A stretch of DNA of 64,000 nucleotides, taken from contig NZ_CP015098.1 in the NCBI RefSeq assembly GCF_001611795.1, positions 3,472,001-3,536,000 of the forward strand. Direction: 5' to 3'. The DNA is from Streptomyces qaidamensis (GTDB lineage Bacteria; Actinomycetota; Actinomycetes; Streptomycetales; Streptomycetaceae). Below the pieces are notes generated by a model that saw nothing but the letters and a program-made list of their open reading frames with translations, was not told the DNA's origin and did no database searches. Below, in pieces: positions 17,457 through 26,503 of this stretch (position 1 is the stretch's first letter; every line of letters begins with the position of its first letter). A program made the translations under genes and the position numbers.

Positions 17457-17639
17457 GCTGCCACCCGAGGGGGGTAGTCGCACAAACGGGCCTGGCCGCA
17501 AGGCGATCGCGTGCCCGCGGACCGCAATCGTCAGATTGACGAAATGGGGGTACGCTCCTCAGCATGCTGCGGGCACCGGGGGACGACCCCCGGCCCCGGC
17601 CGACAGGCAACCCGGCGAGAAATGGCGAGGAGAGCTGAA

Positions 17640-18986
17640 GTGGACGTAGCGGACCTTGGGCTGCCGGTGGACGTTCCCTCGACGGCGCTCTTCACGGACC
17701 AGTACGAGCTGACGATGCTGCGGGCCGCCCTGACGGCGGGCACGGCCGAGCGGCGGAGCGTGTTCGAGGTCTTCACCCGGCGGCTGCCGAACGGGCGCCG
17801 CTACGGCGTCGTGGGCGGCACCGGCCGGGTGCTGGACGCGGTGGAGAACTTCCGCTTCGACACGGCCGTGCTGAACTTCCTGCGGGAGCGGGAGATCGTC
17901 GACGAGGAGACCCTCCAGTGGCTCGCCGGCTACCGGTTCCGCGGCGACATCTGGGGCTACCCCGAGGGCGAGGTGTACTTCCCGGGCTCGCCGATCATGC
18001 GGGTCGAGGGCACCTTCGCCGAATGCGTGCTGCTGGAGACCGTGATCCTGTCGATCCTCAACCACGACTCGGCGATCGCCGCGGCCGCCTCGCGCATGTC
18101 GGCGGCGGCGGGTGACCGGCCGCTGATCGAGATGGGCGCCCGGCGCACCCACGAGCTGGCGGCGGTCGCGGCCTCCCGGGCCGCGTACGTCGGCGGCTTC
18201 GCGACCACCTCCGACCTGGCGGCCGGCTTCCGCTACGGCATCCCGACCGTCGGCACCTCGGCGCACGCCTTCACCCTGCTGCACGACAGCGAGCGGGACG
18301 CCTTCCAGGCCCAGGTGAACACGCTGGGCCGGGGCACCACGCTGCTGGTGGACACCTACGACGTCGCCGAGGCGGTCCGCACGGCCGTCGAGGTCGCCGG
18401 GACCGAGCTGGGCGCGGTGCGGATCGACTCGGGTGACCTGCTGCTGGTGGCGCACCGGGTGCGCCAGCAGCTCGACGAGCTGGGCGCGAGGGACACGAAG
18501 ATCGTGGTGACCTCGGACCTGGACGAGTACGCGATCGCCTCGCTGGCGGCGGCGCCGGTGGACGCCTACGGCGTCGGGACGCAGCTGGTGACCGGCTCCG
18601 GCCACCCCACCTCCTCGATGGTCTACAAGCTGGTCGCGCGGGCCGAGTCCACGGGCCCGAAGGCGCCGCTGGTGCCGGTGGCGAAGAAGTCCAGCGGCGG
18701 CAAGACGTCGATCGGCGGACGCAAGTGGGCCGCGCGACGGCTGGACTCCTACGGCGTCGCCGAGGCCGAGGTGATCGGGACCGGGCCGGTGCCGGCCGGG
18801 CTCGCGGACCGGCAGCTGCTGGTGGAGCTGGTCAAGGGCGGCGAGGTGGTGGCGCGCGAGCCCCTGGACGCGGCGCGCGAGCGGCACACGAGGGCGCGCG
18901 CGAGTCTCCCGATGTCGGCCACGCAGCTCTCACGCGGGGAGCCCGTCCTTCCCACGGAGTACCTGCACGAGAGCTCGGGTAGCTAA
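17640..18986 (+). CDS. pncB: Nicotinate phosphoribosyltransferase
   Basis: Enzyme of 448 residues forming nicotinate mononucleotide from nicotinate and PRPP in NAD salvage. Matches include FTDQYELTMLRAAL, GTSAHAFTLLHDSE (conserved His region), RIDSGDLL and GGKTSIGGRKWA. Start chosen at GTG 17640 because GGAG lies about 9 bases upstream; an ATG at 17622 is an alternative. pncA follows on the same strand, so nicotinamide could be converted stepwise by the pair. Confidence 0.93.
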   Translation: MDVADLGLPVDVPSTALFTDQYELTMLRAALTAGTAERRSVFEVFTRRLPNGRRYGVVGGTGRVLDAVENFRFDTAVLNFLREREIVDEETLQWLAGYRFRGDIWGYPEGEVYFPGSPIMRVEGTFAECVLLETVILSILNHDSAIAAAASRMSAAAGDRPLIEMGARRTHELAAVAASRAAYVGGFATTSDLAAGFRYGIPTVGTSAHAFTLLHDSERDAFQAQVNTLGRGTTLLVDTYDVAEAVRTAVEVAGTELGAVRIDSGDLLLVAHRVRQQLDELGARDTKIVVTSDLDEYAIASLAAAPVDAYGVGTQLVTGSGHPTSSMVYKLVARAESTGPKAPLVPVAKKSSGGKTSIGGRKWAARRLDSYGVAEAEVIGTGPVPAGLADRQLLVELVKGGEVVAREPLDAARERHTRARASLPMSATQLSRGEPVLPTEYLHESSGS

Positions 18987-19099
18987 TTGCGTGTGCCGTG
19001 ACGCGCCGACCCGTACCCCTCCCGTCCGCTCCCCTCTGTCAATAGGCTCGGTGGTCCAACGGCCGGGCTTGCCGACCTCATAGCCGAAGGACACCGACC

Positions 19100-19690
19100 A
19101 TGCGCCGCGCCTTGATCGTCGTCGATGTGCAGAACGACTTCTGCGAGGGGGGCAGCCTCGCGGTGGCCGGTGGTGCCGACGTGGCCGCCGCCGTCACGGA
19201 GCTGATCGGGCAGGCGGCCGGGTCCGGCTACCAGCACGTCGTGGCCACCCGCGACCACCACATCGCCCCCGGCGGCCACTTCTCCGCCAACCCGGACTAC
19301 GCCCGCTCCTGGCCCGCGCACTGCGTCGCCGGCACGGAGGGCGTCGGCTTCCACCCGAACTTCGCCCCCGCCGTCGCCTCCGGCTCGATCGACGCGGTGT
19401 TCGACAAGGGGGCGTACTCGGCGGCGTACAGCGGTTTCGAGGGCGCGGACGAGAACGGCACACCCCTGGCCGACTGGCTGCGCTCACGCGAGGTCACCGA
19501 GGTCGACGTGGTCGGCATCGCCACGGACCACTGCGTACGCGCCACGGCCCTCGACGCCGCCCGGGAGGGCTTCCGTACGCAGGTCCTGCTGGACCTGACG
19601 GCCGGGGTGGCCGCGGAGAGCACCGAGCGGGCCCTGGAGGAGCTGCGCCGGGCGGGCGTGGAGCTGTCGGGCAAGCCGGTCGTGCAGTAG
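19100..19690 (+). CDS. pncA: Nicotinamidase
   Basis: Isochorismatase-fold hydrolase of 196 residues converting nicotinamide to nicotinate. The catalytic triad Asp9, Lys103 and Cys145 and the metal ligands Asp52, His54 and His60 are all present (VDVQNDFCEGGSL, TRDHHIAPGGHF, GIATDHCVRATA). Feeds pncB just upstream. Confidence 0.95.
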   Translation: MRRALIVVDVQNDFCEGGSLAVAGGADVAAAVTELIGQAAGSGYQHVVATRDHHIAPGGHFSANPDYARSWPAHCVAGTEGVGFHPNFAPAVASGSIDAVFDKGAYSAAYSGFEGADENGTPLADWLRSREVTEVDVVGIATDHCVRATALDAAREGFRTQVLLDLTAGVAAESTERALEELRRAGVELSGKPVVQ

Positions 19691-19718
19691 CCCCGGGGCC
19701 CACAGGGGCGTCCGCCGG

Positions 19719-20063
19719 TCAGGTCTGGGCCGTCGGGCGCCTCAGCAGGGCCCGGATCGGGCGCCACAGCTCCTGGACCAGGTCCGGGCTCGACGCGACA
19801 CCGTTGTCAGGGGCGGTGCGCCATATCAGGCCGTCGGGGTGGTGCAGGACCGCGGTGATCTCGTCGGGGGTCGGCGGGGCTGCGTTGCCGCGCAGGTAGA
19901 CCGACCGCAGACCGAGGTTGCGGAGCCTGGTCAGGGCCCGGGCGCGGTTCACGGAGTGGACGAGGACGCGGACGGCGCCGGGGCCGTCGGCGGCGGGGCT
20001 GGGCAGGTTCAGTGCCACCACCACCATGCCGTTCGGCAGCTTGCAGAAGCCTCCTGCGGCCAT
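19719..20063 (-). CDS. Hypothetical protein, 114 residues
   Basis: Small protein of unknown family. It has a beta-rich N-terminal half (MVVVALNLPSP, VRVLVHSVNRARALTRL) and a C terminus rich in Arg, Pro and Trp (ELWRPIRALLRR). No signal peptide or transmembrane segment. The frame is plausible and convergent with pncA. Function unknown. Confidence 0.6.
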   Translation of the reverse strand: MAAGGFCKLPNGMVVVALNLPSPAADGPGAVRVLVHSVNRARALTRLRNLGLRSVYLRGNAAPPTPDEITAVLHHPDGLIWRTAPDNGVASSPDLVQELWRPIRALLRRPTAQT

Positions 20064-20124
20064 GCGCTCATCCCCCCGTGTCGGTCGGTGTCAATAAGAG
20101 AGCCACAGGACGCACCTAAACACG

Positions 20125-20160
20125 GATCGGCGGTGACCCGCCAGTGGGTCACCGCCGATC
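20125..20160. terminator. Terminator after the M6 protease
   Basis: 15-bp perfect inverted repeat GATCGGCGGTGACCC/GGGTCACCGCCGATC, 25 bases downstream of the protease stop on the minus strand. Confidence 0.9.
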
Positions 20161-20185
20161 ATGTTCTGACCTGCAAGGATGCGGA

Positions 20186-22534
20186 TTACCTACCCGCGGC
20201 GCCGACCTCCAGCTCGATCGTCGAGCCGTCCTTGGCTTCCTTGAGGATCTTGATCTTCGTGTTGGTGTCAGTGATCTTGACACCCGCGGTGGGGTTCGAC
20301 TCGTCGTAGTAGGTGTTCTTCCGGTCGTTGAAGACCGAGACGCCCTTCGACCCCGGGATGTACTTCGCCACGTCCGCCTTGTGCAGCGTCATGCCGTCGG
20401 TGCGGTAGAGGCTGAACGGCGAGTCGTAGGCCTGGATGCGGTTGCGCATCAGCGTGCCGTCGGCCCACTTCAGCGCGTCCGGGTGCGAGTCGATCGGCAG
20501 GACCAGACCGGTGCCCTTGTGCTGGCTGGTGTTGTTGTCCACCTGGGAGGTGTCCCACTTCCAGATCAACAGGCCGTTCTGGTACGCGTAGTGCTCCACC
20601 CAGTCCGGGCGCGCCGTGAAGCCGAAGTTGTACGGGCCGGTCTTCAGCGTCTTGTCGTACGACACGTACTGCCGGTTCTCGGCGATGTAGTACTGCGCGT
20701 AGTCCTTGGTGAAGGACGCGCCGATGCGGGAGAAGCCGGTGGCCTTCCACGCGGCGTCCGCGCTCTCGGCGTTGTCGGAGAAGACGGGCGCGCCGTCGGC
20801 CGTCACCGTGATCGCGTCGGCCGCGAAGCCCTTCTGGGCCACGCCGCCGTCGGTCTGGTAGCGGAAGCGGAGGTCGATCTTCTTGCCGGCGTAGGCGTCG
20901 AGCGGGAAGGCGAGCTTCTTGTAACCGTCGACCGTGCCGGTCAGGACCGGCTTGTCGCTGGCGTCACGCTGGATCGGCAGGCCGTCCACCGTGCCGTCGA
21001 CAGCGGTCCAGTTGGCGCCGCCGTCGGTCGAGACCTCGGTGTAGAGGAAGTCGTAGTTGGCCTCGATGTCGTACCAGCCGTCGAGGGTCAGCTGCGCCTT
21101 CGACTTGCCGGTCAGGTCGACGGCACGCGTCAGGGTGTTCTTGAGGTTGTCACCGCTGCCGCTCCACCACTGGGTCTTGCCCTCGGCGGGGGTGACGACC
21201 TCGGTGGTGACCGCCTTCTTGGGGAGGTCGACGACCAGGGCCTGCTTGTGCTTGGTGTTGTACTCCGCCACGCCCAGCTTGTGCCAGGAGTTGACGCCGG
21301 CCTTGGCCTTGTCGAAGTTCAGCCAGCCGAGCTGCAGCTTGTCCCAGGCGGTCATGTCGCCGGGCAGGTCACCGATCTCGTTCTTGCCGGTGCCGAGCCA
21401 GGAACCGGACGACATCAGCGTCCAGAAGCCGGTGGAGTTCTCGCCGCCCGCGGTGTCGTAGTGGTCCGGCAGGCCGAGGTCGTGGCCGTACTCGTGGGCG
21501 TAGACGCCGAGTCCGCCGTTCTCCGGCTGGACGGTGTAGTCGCCGACCCAGATGCCGGTGTCGCCGATCTTCGCGCCGCCGAGCTTGTTGTTCTCGGGGC
21601 CGGTGGCACCGGCGTCGGTGCCGAAGGCGTACCAGCGGTGGGCCCAGATCGCGTCGGTGCCCTGGGCGCCGCCGCCCGCGGACTCGTCCTCGCCCGCGTG
21701 CACGATCTGGAAGTGGTCGATGTAGCCGTCGGGCTCGTTGAAGTCGCCGTCGCCGTCGAAGTCGTAGCGGTCCCACTCGTCGAAGCGCGCGACGTCCGCC
21801 TTGATCTGCGCGTCGGTCCTCCCCGCTGCCTTCTGCTGGGAGACCCAGGCGTTCAGACCGTCGCTGACGACGTTCCACACGCTGGAGCAGTTGGTGTCGC
21901 CGCAGGCGTTGTTGCCGTAGCGCGCCTCGTTGTAGGGGACCTTGACCCAGTCGGAGACCTCGCCCTCCACCGAGTAGCGGCCCGAGGACTGCTTCTCGTA
22001 GTAGGTCTTGACGGAGTCGACGCCCTTGCCGGAACCGAAGTACAGGTCCTGGAAGTAGTCCCGGTCGTAGTCGGCCCGCCAGGCCGTGGAGTTGTCCTTC
22101 TTGCGGTCGGGCTTGGGTATCGCGTTGTGCAGCGGGCCCGGGGTGCCGCCGTAGCGGCTGTCGATCTCGTCCCCGAACTCGACCAGGATCGTGAAGATCT
22201 TGTCGGTCTTCTCGCGGCCGAGCTCGACGTACTTGGCGTCGCCCTTCTTGCTCTTGAGCTGGACGACCTTCGAGCCCTCGCGGTTCTTGACCTTGCTCTT
22301 GCCCGACAGGACCTGATTCAGGGCCTCCTGTCGCTGGGCGTCCTGCGTCTTGCTCAGCGGTCCTTCGAGGTCGTGCTCGTCGTGGTGACGTTCCGCCGGG
22401 TCGTGCCGGTCCACGGTGGTGGGCCGGGGAGCCGGGGCGTCGTCGGCCACCGCGTAGGTCGAGGCGGTGGCGGTGGCCGCCGCGAGCGCCACGCTTATGG
22501 CGGCCGCTCTGAACGTCCAGGGTCTACTGGTCAC
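20186..22534 (-). CDS. Secreted M6 family metalloprotease (immune inhibitor A type)
   Basis: Exported zinc protease of 782 residues. Sec signal peptide within the first 31 residues, a propeptide rich in charged residues, then the catalytic domain with HEYGHDLGLPDHYD (His347, Glu348, His351). Downstream is a beta-sandwich region typical of InhA (DLTGKSKAQLTLDGWYDIE). GTG 22534 is preceded by GGAGG. It likely degrades extracellular protein during growth or development; related Streptomyces proteases are tightly regulated. Upstream palindromes suggest a dedicated operator. Confidence 0.93.
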   Translation of the reverse strand: MTSRPWTFRAAAISVALAAATATASTYAVADDAPAPRPTTVDRHDPAERHHDEHDLEGPLSKTQDAQRQEALNQVLSGKSKVKNREGSKVVQLKSKKGDAKYVELGREKTDKIFTILVEFGDEIDSRYGGTPGPLHNAIPKPDRKKDNSTAWRADYDRDYFQDLYFGSGKGVDSVKTYYEKQSSGRYSVEGEVSDWVKVPYNEARYGNNACGDTNCSSVWNVVSDGLNAWVSQQKAAGRTDAQIKADVARFDEWDRYDFDGDGDFNEPDGYIDHFQIVHAGEDESAGGGAQGTDAIWAHRWYAFGTDAGATGPENNKLGGAKIGDTGIWVGDYTVQPENGGLGVYAHEYGHDLGLPDHYDTAGGENSTGFWTLMSSGSWLGTGKNEIGDLPGDMTAWDKLQLGWLNFDKAKAGVNSWHKLGVAEYNTKHKQALVVDLPKKAVTTEVVTPAEGKTQWWSGSGDNLKNTLTRAVDLTGKSKAQLTLDGWYDIEANYDFLYTEVSTDGGANWTAVDGTVDGLPIQRDASDKPVLTGTVDGYKKLAFPLDAYAGKKIDLRFRYQTDGGVAQKGFAADAITVTADGAPVFSDNAESADAAWKATGFSRIGASFTKDYAQYYIAENRQYVSYDKTLKTGPYNFGFTARPDWVEHYAYQNGLLIWKWDTSQVDNNTSQHKGTGLVLPIDSHPDALKWADGTLMRNRIQAYDSPFSLYRTDGMTLHKADVAKYIPGSKGVSVFNDRKNTYYDESNPTAGVKITDTNTKIKILKEAKDGSTIELEVGAAGR

Positions 22535-22949
22535 TTGAGATCCTCCCCCGCGTTCGGGCGCGCGGCAGGCAGGGTCCCGGTCGTGGAAATCCGCGCGCGC
22601 GTGATCAACGCGTGTAGTCAAGTGACGACATTTGACTAGAGGTTTAGAAGAAAAGACAGACCTTGACTTGCACAAGTCAAGTGCACTATGCGGAGGCAAC
22701 GTTCGTTTTACGGACAACCAAACGGTTGTCGCGGACACCCGTCACCGGCCGTGCGGGCGCGTGCATATGTCCACCAGGTGGACGTCATGACTCCGTGCGC
22801 CCCCTGTGCACCGCCCTTGTTGATTAGGTCACGCTTACCGTCGGTTCCGGTCGGGCACGCTGCCGGTGAGAATGTCGGATGGCCGGACGCCCGGAAACCG
22901 GCGCAATGCCAGGCCGACACCGCCGTGGACCCCCACTTTCGAGGACATG
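22535..22949. other. Intergenic region upstream of M6 protease
   Basis: About 415 bases, no convincing gene. The first 150 bases are unusually AT-rich for this genome and hold the inverted repeats listed separately. The rest leads to the small membrane protein gene on the plus strand. Confidence 0.5.
22615..22680. promoter_or_regulatory. Palindromic operator cluster upstream of M6 protease
   Basis: Perfect palindrome TTGACTTG-CA-CAAGTCAA at 22663-22680, and a second inverted pair TAGTCAA (22615-22621) / TTGACTA (22632-22638). All four arms share the core TTGACT or its complement. Located 80-150 bases upstream of the protease start, in AT-rich DNA. Regulator unknown. Confidence 0.65.
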
Positions 22950-23228
22950 ATGGCCATGCCCCGTCCGACTGCCGCACAGCTCGCCTACGGTTCGTGCACC
23001 GTGATCTTCTCGACCTTCGCCATGCTGCTGCTGTCTCAGACGAGTTCGGGCGCGGGGATCGCGGTCATCGCCGTCGCGGCGCTCGTCCTCGGGCTGCTGG
23101 TCGCCATGACGGTGCCGCTGTCCGGGAAGCGCCCTGCCGCGGTGGAACAGCCCGCGCCCCAGGAACCGGTACGGGCCTCGGTTCCGGTGCCGGCCCCGGA
23201 ACCGGTACGCGAACGGGCGGCCTCCTGA
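22950..23228 (+). CDS. Small two-helix membrane protein
   Basis: Protein of 92 residues with two transmembrane segments at about 10-30 and 35-55 and a Pro/Val-rich C-terminal tail with a VPVPAPEPVRE repeat. No family recognised. ATG 22950 chosen; ATG 22947 and 22956 are alternatives around the same ribosome binding site. Convergent with the RDD gene. Confidence 0.65.
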   Translation: MAMPRPTAAQLAYGSCTVIFSTFAMLLLSQTSSGAGIAVIAVAALVLGLLVAMTVPLSGKRPAAVEQPAPQEPVRASVPVPAPEPVRERAAS

Positions 23229-23261
23229 CCGCCCGCTGCACCCGGTTGATCCTTCTGGGCC

Positions 23262-23957
23262 TCAATCGGTGCTGACCACGACCGTTTTGGCCGCCTTGTC
23301 GTGCAGGCCCTGCTTGTAGGGCCGGTCGAAGAAGCTCCAGCCGCCGCAGATCGCGGTCCAGACGCACGCGCAGCAGAAGGCGAACGGGATCCACAGCACC
23401 GCGGCGCGCGCCAGCGCGTTCTGCACGGAGGGCGTCGCGCCGTTGTCCAGGTTGGCCACGCGCATGTGCAGCAGCTTCTTGCCGAGGGTCTGGCCGGTCC
23501 GCGCGGTCAGGACGGTGTCGTAGGCGATGTAGAGGACGGCGGCGACCCCCGACTGCCAGAACGACTTGCTGACCTCGATACGGTCGCTGTCCACGTCGTA
23601 CTCGTTGACGCCGAAACCCCACGTGAGCAGCCAGACCACGGCACCCACCAGGATCATGTCGAGGATGCGCGCGAGCGTGCGCTTGCCGCTGTCGGCGAGC
23701 GGGGGCATGCCGGCGAGGGGGTCGGTGGGGTAGGAACCGCCGCCGTACGGATCACCGCCGTAGGGGCCGCCCCCGAAGCCGTCGCCGGGACCTCCCGGGC
23801 CGCCTTGACCGCCCGGACCGCCGCCCCCGTACGGCGGGGGTTCGCTGCCGTAGGGCGGGCCCGTGCCCTCGCCGGGCGGCTCGCTCGGGGGGCGCTTGCG
23901 GAACGGGTCCTCGTCCGGAGGCTCCTGACCGGAGCCGGAGGGCGGTTCGCTGCTCAT
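23262..23957 (-). CDS. RDD family membrane protein
   Basis: Protein of 231 residues. The first 80 are Gly/Pro-rich with GGPYGGDPYGGG repeats, likely disordered and cytoplasmic. An RDD domain of three to four helices follows, starting LARILDMILVGAV, and including TGQTLGKKLLHMRVAN and FFDRPYKQGLHDKAAKTVVV. RDD proteins have been linked to ion or small-molecule transport, but most are uncharacterised. It is followed upstream by a second RDD gene. Confidence 0.85.
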   Translation of the reverse strand: MSSEPPSGSGQEPPDEDPFRKRPPSEPPGEGTGPPYGSEPPPYGGGGPGGQGGPGGPGDGFGGGPYGGDPYGGGSYPTDPLAGMPPLADSGKRTLARILDMILVGAVVWLLTWGFGVNEYDVDSDRIEVSKSFWQSGVAAVLYIAYDTVLTARTGQTLGKKLLHMRVANLDNGATPSVQNALARAAVLWIPFAFCCACVWTAICGGWSFFDRPYKQGLHDKAAKTVVVSTD

Positions 23958-24016
23958 GGCCCGAGTCGATCGCGAACTCCCGGGCTCCGCATCCGGCGGA
24001 AGGCCGTCCGAGGGAG

Positions 24017-25837
24017 TCAGCCCGCCACGAACGTGTGTGCGGCCTTGTCGTGCCAGCACTGGCGCCAGGGCCGGTCGAAGAGGCACCAGGCGACGCCGAC
24101 GATTCCGACGACGAGCAGCCCGGGCACGCTGTAGACCAGCCAGCGGCGCAGGGCCGCGCCGAAGTCGGGCGAGTCGTGGCCCTCGATGTCGCGGACGTCG
24201 AGGCCCATCAGCCTCTTGCCGAGGGTGCGGCCCCACTTGGCGGTGGGCAGCACCTCGCAGAGCACGCCGGCGAGCAGCAGCACGGCCAGGATGATGCCGA
24301 GGTAGATCGAGGTGGTGCCGTCGAGCAGCCAGACCGTGACGGTCTCGCCGGAGAGCTTGGCCGCGTCGATCTTCTCGTTGACGTGGTCGATCGCCCTGGT
24401 GCCGAGCGGGACGGCGGCCGCGGCGGTGAGCGCGGCGAGCACGACGGTGTCCAGCAGCCGCGCCACCAGCCGCTTGCCGAGTCCGGCCGGGCGAGCCTCC
24501 GCCTGGCGCCGGGCGGCCGCCTGGAACACGTCCTCGACCGGCGGCTTCCAGGGTGTGACGGGCTGTTCGTCACCGCCGCCGGCTCCGGCGAGCCGGTGCA
24601 CCTGCTGCGCCCAGGAGGACTGGCCGCCGCCGGGGCCCGCGCTGAGAGGCGTACCGGAGGAGGCCGCGGCGCCGGGCTGGGCGCTGCCGGGCCCGCCGGA
24701 CTGCGCGGGGACGACGGGCGCCGCCTGGGGTCCGGACAGCGCCGTCGGGGCGGCCCCGGGGGCCTGGGCCGCCGCGCTCCCGGCCCCCGGCTGCGCGGCG
24801 GAGGCGCGGGCGGCGGCCGCCTTGCCCGCGCCGAAGCCGGGCCCCGCGGAACCGCTCCCGGAACCGGCCGGCCCGGTCTGCGCGCCGAACGCGGGGCCCG
24901 ACGGACCCGCGCCCGCCGCCCCGGGCCGGCCGCCGAAGCCGGACGCCGCCGCACCACTGCCCGGGCCGGCCGGCCCGAAGCCGGAACCGGCTGCTGAGCC
25001 CTGCCCGCCGGAACCCGAAGCGGCCGAGTCGCCGCCCGGCCCCGCCGGCCCGAAACCGGAGCCAGCGCCCCCGCCCTGCCCTCCGAAGCCGGACGCCGCC
25101 GCGCCGCCGCCCGATCCCGCCGGACCGAAGCCGGCGCCGCCTGAGTTTCCGCCGGAACCCGCCGCCCCGCGGTCCGAACCCCCCGGCCCCACGGACGGTT
25201 TCGGGCCGCCGCCGGCCGGACCCGTGCGCGGGGACGCCGCGCGGAACGTCATCGTGCCGTCGTCGGGGGCACCGGCCGGGGCCCCTCCCCCGGGCTGTCC
25301 CGTCTGCCCCGCCGGGCGGCGGAACACGAACGTGCTGCCCCCCGCCGCCGCGTTCGCCTCCTGGTCGGCCGGCGGGACGTTCGCCGTGCCGTCGGTGCGG
25401 GCGGCCTCCCCGTCGGGCCGCAGGCCGGCGGGCGACACCCTCGGGTCGGCGCCCTGCGCCCCCTGCGGCGCGCCCCACGAGACACGGCGGTCCTGGTCGC
25501 CGCCGAAGCCGGACTGACGCGAGCGGTCCGCGCCCCAGGCGGAGGCCGGTTCGGGACGGCTGCCGTGCTGGGCGTCGGCGGCGGACGGCGGCTCGGACGG
25601 CTCCTCCACCGGGTCCTCGTCGAAGAAGTGCGGGCCGGTCTCCTCGACCGAGGCGGGCTGCGCCGCCCCCGCTCCGGGCGGTGGCGCGAGCGACTCGCCG
25701 TCCCGGGGTGCCGGACGGCTGGTGCCCGGCACCCAGGAAGCGCCGTTCCAGTACCGGACATATCCAGGAATGGACGGGTCCGGGTAATACCCTTCGCGGG
25801 GCCTGTCGTCACCGGGGGCCGGGGTTGGGGCGCTCAT
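24017..25837 (-). CDS. DUF2510-RDD membrane protein with long Gly/Ala-rich linker
   Basis: Protein of 606 residues. An N-terminal DUF2510 motif (GYYPDPSIPGYVRYWNGASW) is followed by about 370 residues of low complexity (GFGPAGPGG and GAAASGFGG-type units), then an RDD domain from about 445 (LGKRLVARLLDTVVL), ending CLFDRPWRQCWHDKAAHTFV. Both RDD genes end with the same D-R-P...HDKAA pattern, so they are related by duplication. The linker is probably disordered. Function unknown. Confidence 0.85.
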   Translation of the reverse strand: MSAPTPAPGDDRPREGYYPDPSIPGYVRYWNGASWVPGTSRPAPRDGESLAPPPGAGAAQPASVEETGPHFFDEDPVEEPSEPPSAADAQHGSRPEPASAWGADRSRQSGFGGDQDRRVSWGAPQGAQGADPRVSPAGLRPDGEAARTDGTANVPPADQEANAAAGGSTFVFRRPAGQTGQPGGGAPAGAPDDGTMTFRAASPRTGPAGGGPKPSVGPGGSDRGAAGSGGNSGGAGFGPAGSGGGAAASGFGGQGGGAGSGFGPAGPGGDSAASGSGGQGSAAGSGFGPAGPGSGAAASGFGGRPGAAGAGPSGPAFGAQTGPAGSGSGSAGPGFGAGKAAAARASAAQPGAGSAAAQAPGAAPTALSGPQAAPVVPAQSGGPGSAQPGAAASSGTPLSAGPGGGQSSWAQQVHRLAGAGGGDEQPVTPWKPPVEDVFQAAARRQAEARPAGLGKRLVARLLDTVVLAALTAAAAVPLGTRAIDHVNEKIDAAKLSGETVTVWLLDGTTSIYLGIILAVLLLAGVLCEVLPTAKWGRTLGKRLMGLDVRDIEGHDSPDFGAALRRWLVYSVPGLLVVGIVGVAWCLFDRPWRQCWHDKAAHTFVAG

Positions 25838-26081
25838 GTCCGTCGTCCCGTATCTGCTCGGGGGCCAAATGGGGGCCTCCACATCTATCAGACGTGCGCA
25901 AGCCCCACCGCCGCTCCCACCGGACCCGCCCCTTTCGAGCACCGATGTGCTACGCACCGCGCGGCTCCGGCGGATCCCCCTGCGAAAAAACTTCCGGGAA
26001 GGCGCGTAATGCCGCGGCCCGCGCCCGCTCTCTCCTCCTGACCGGCCCTCGCGGGCAGCCGTCAGGAGAAGGGAGACCGCC

Positions 26082-26492
26082 GTGCACACCGTGGTGGAGC
26101 GGGAACTGGAGCTGAAACTCGTCCTGTCACCGGAGCGCAGGATCCCCGTGCCGGCCCGGCTCGGGTACCTCACGGACGACCCCTACGCCGTCCACGTCAC
26201 CTTCCACATCGACACCGAGCACCCGGTGTACTGGACGTTCGCCCGGGACCTGCTGGTCGAGGGCGTGTTCCGGCCGTGCGGGCAGGGGGACGTGCGGGTG
26301 TGGCCGACGAAGACCGAGGGGCGCAGCGTCGTGCTGATGGCGCTGAGTTCACCCGACGGGGACGCCCTGCTGGAGGCTCCGGCGACGGCTGTGTCGGCCT
26401 GGCTGGAGCGCACGCTGCGGGTGGTTCCGCCGGGGACGGAGGGTGAGCAGCTCGGGCTGGACGACGAGCTGGACCAGTTGCTCGCCCAGTGA
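26082..26492 (+). CDS. ssgG: SsgA-like sporulation/cell division protein (SsgG-like)
   Basis: SALP family protein of 136 residues, exclusive to sporulating actinomycetes, that steers septum placement and peptidoglycan remodelling during sporulation. Family segments: ELELKLVLSPERRIPVPARL, DPYAVHVTFHIDTEHPVYWTFARDLLVEG, GDVRVWP. Gene order between RDD genes and hpd matches S. coelicolor ssgG, whose loss gives oversized spores; the paralogue assignment rests on order. GTG start behind AGGAGAAGGGA. Confidence 0.88.
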   Translation: MHTVVERELELKLVLSPERRIPVPARLGYLTDDPYAVHVTFHIDTEHPVYWTFARDLLVEGVFRPCGQGDVRVWPTKTEGRSVVLMALSSPDGDALLEAPATAVSAWLERTLRVVPPGTEGEQLGLDDELDQLLAQ

Positions 26493-26503
26493 GGGCCCCG
26501 GGC

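Noticed and set aside
20144..22639. Plus-strand frame of 831 codons opposite the M6 protease
   Set aside because: Shadow of a GC-rich gene; no family features, and the minus strand has HEYGH and a signal peptide.
22941..22955. CCCACTTTCGAGGAC near 22930 matching 15 bases of the rph repeat
   Set aside because: Only a single short match and no tandem structure; most likely chance or base composition.
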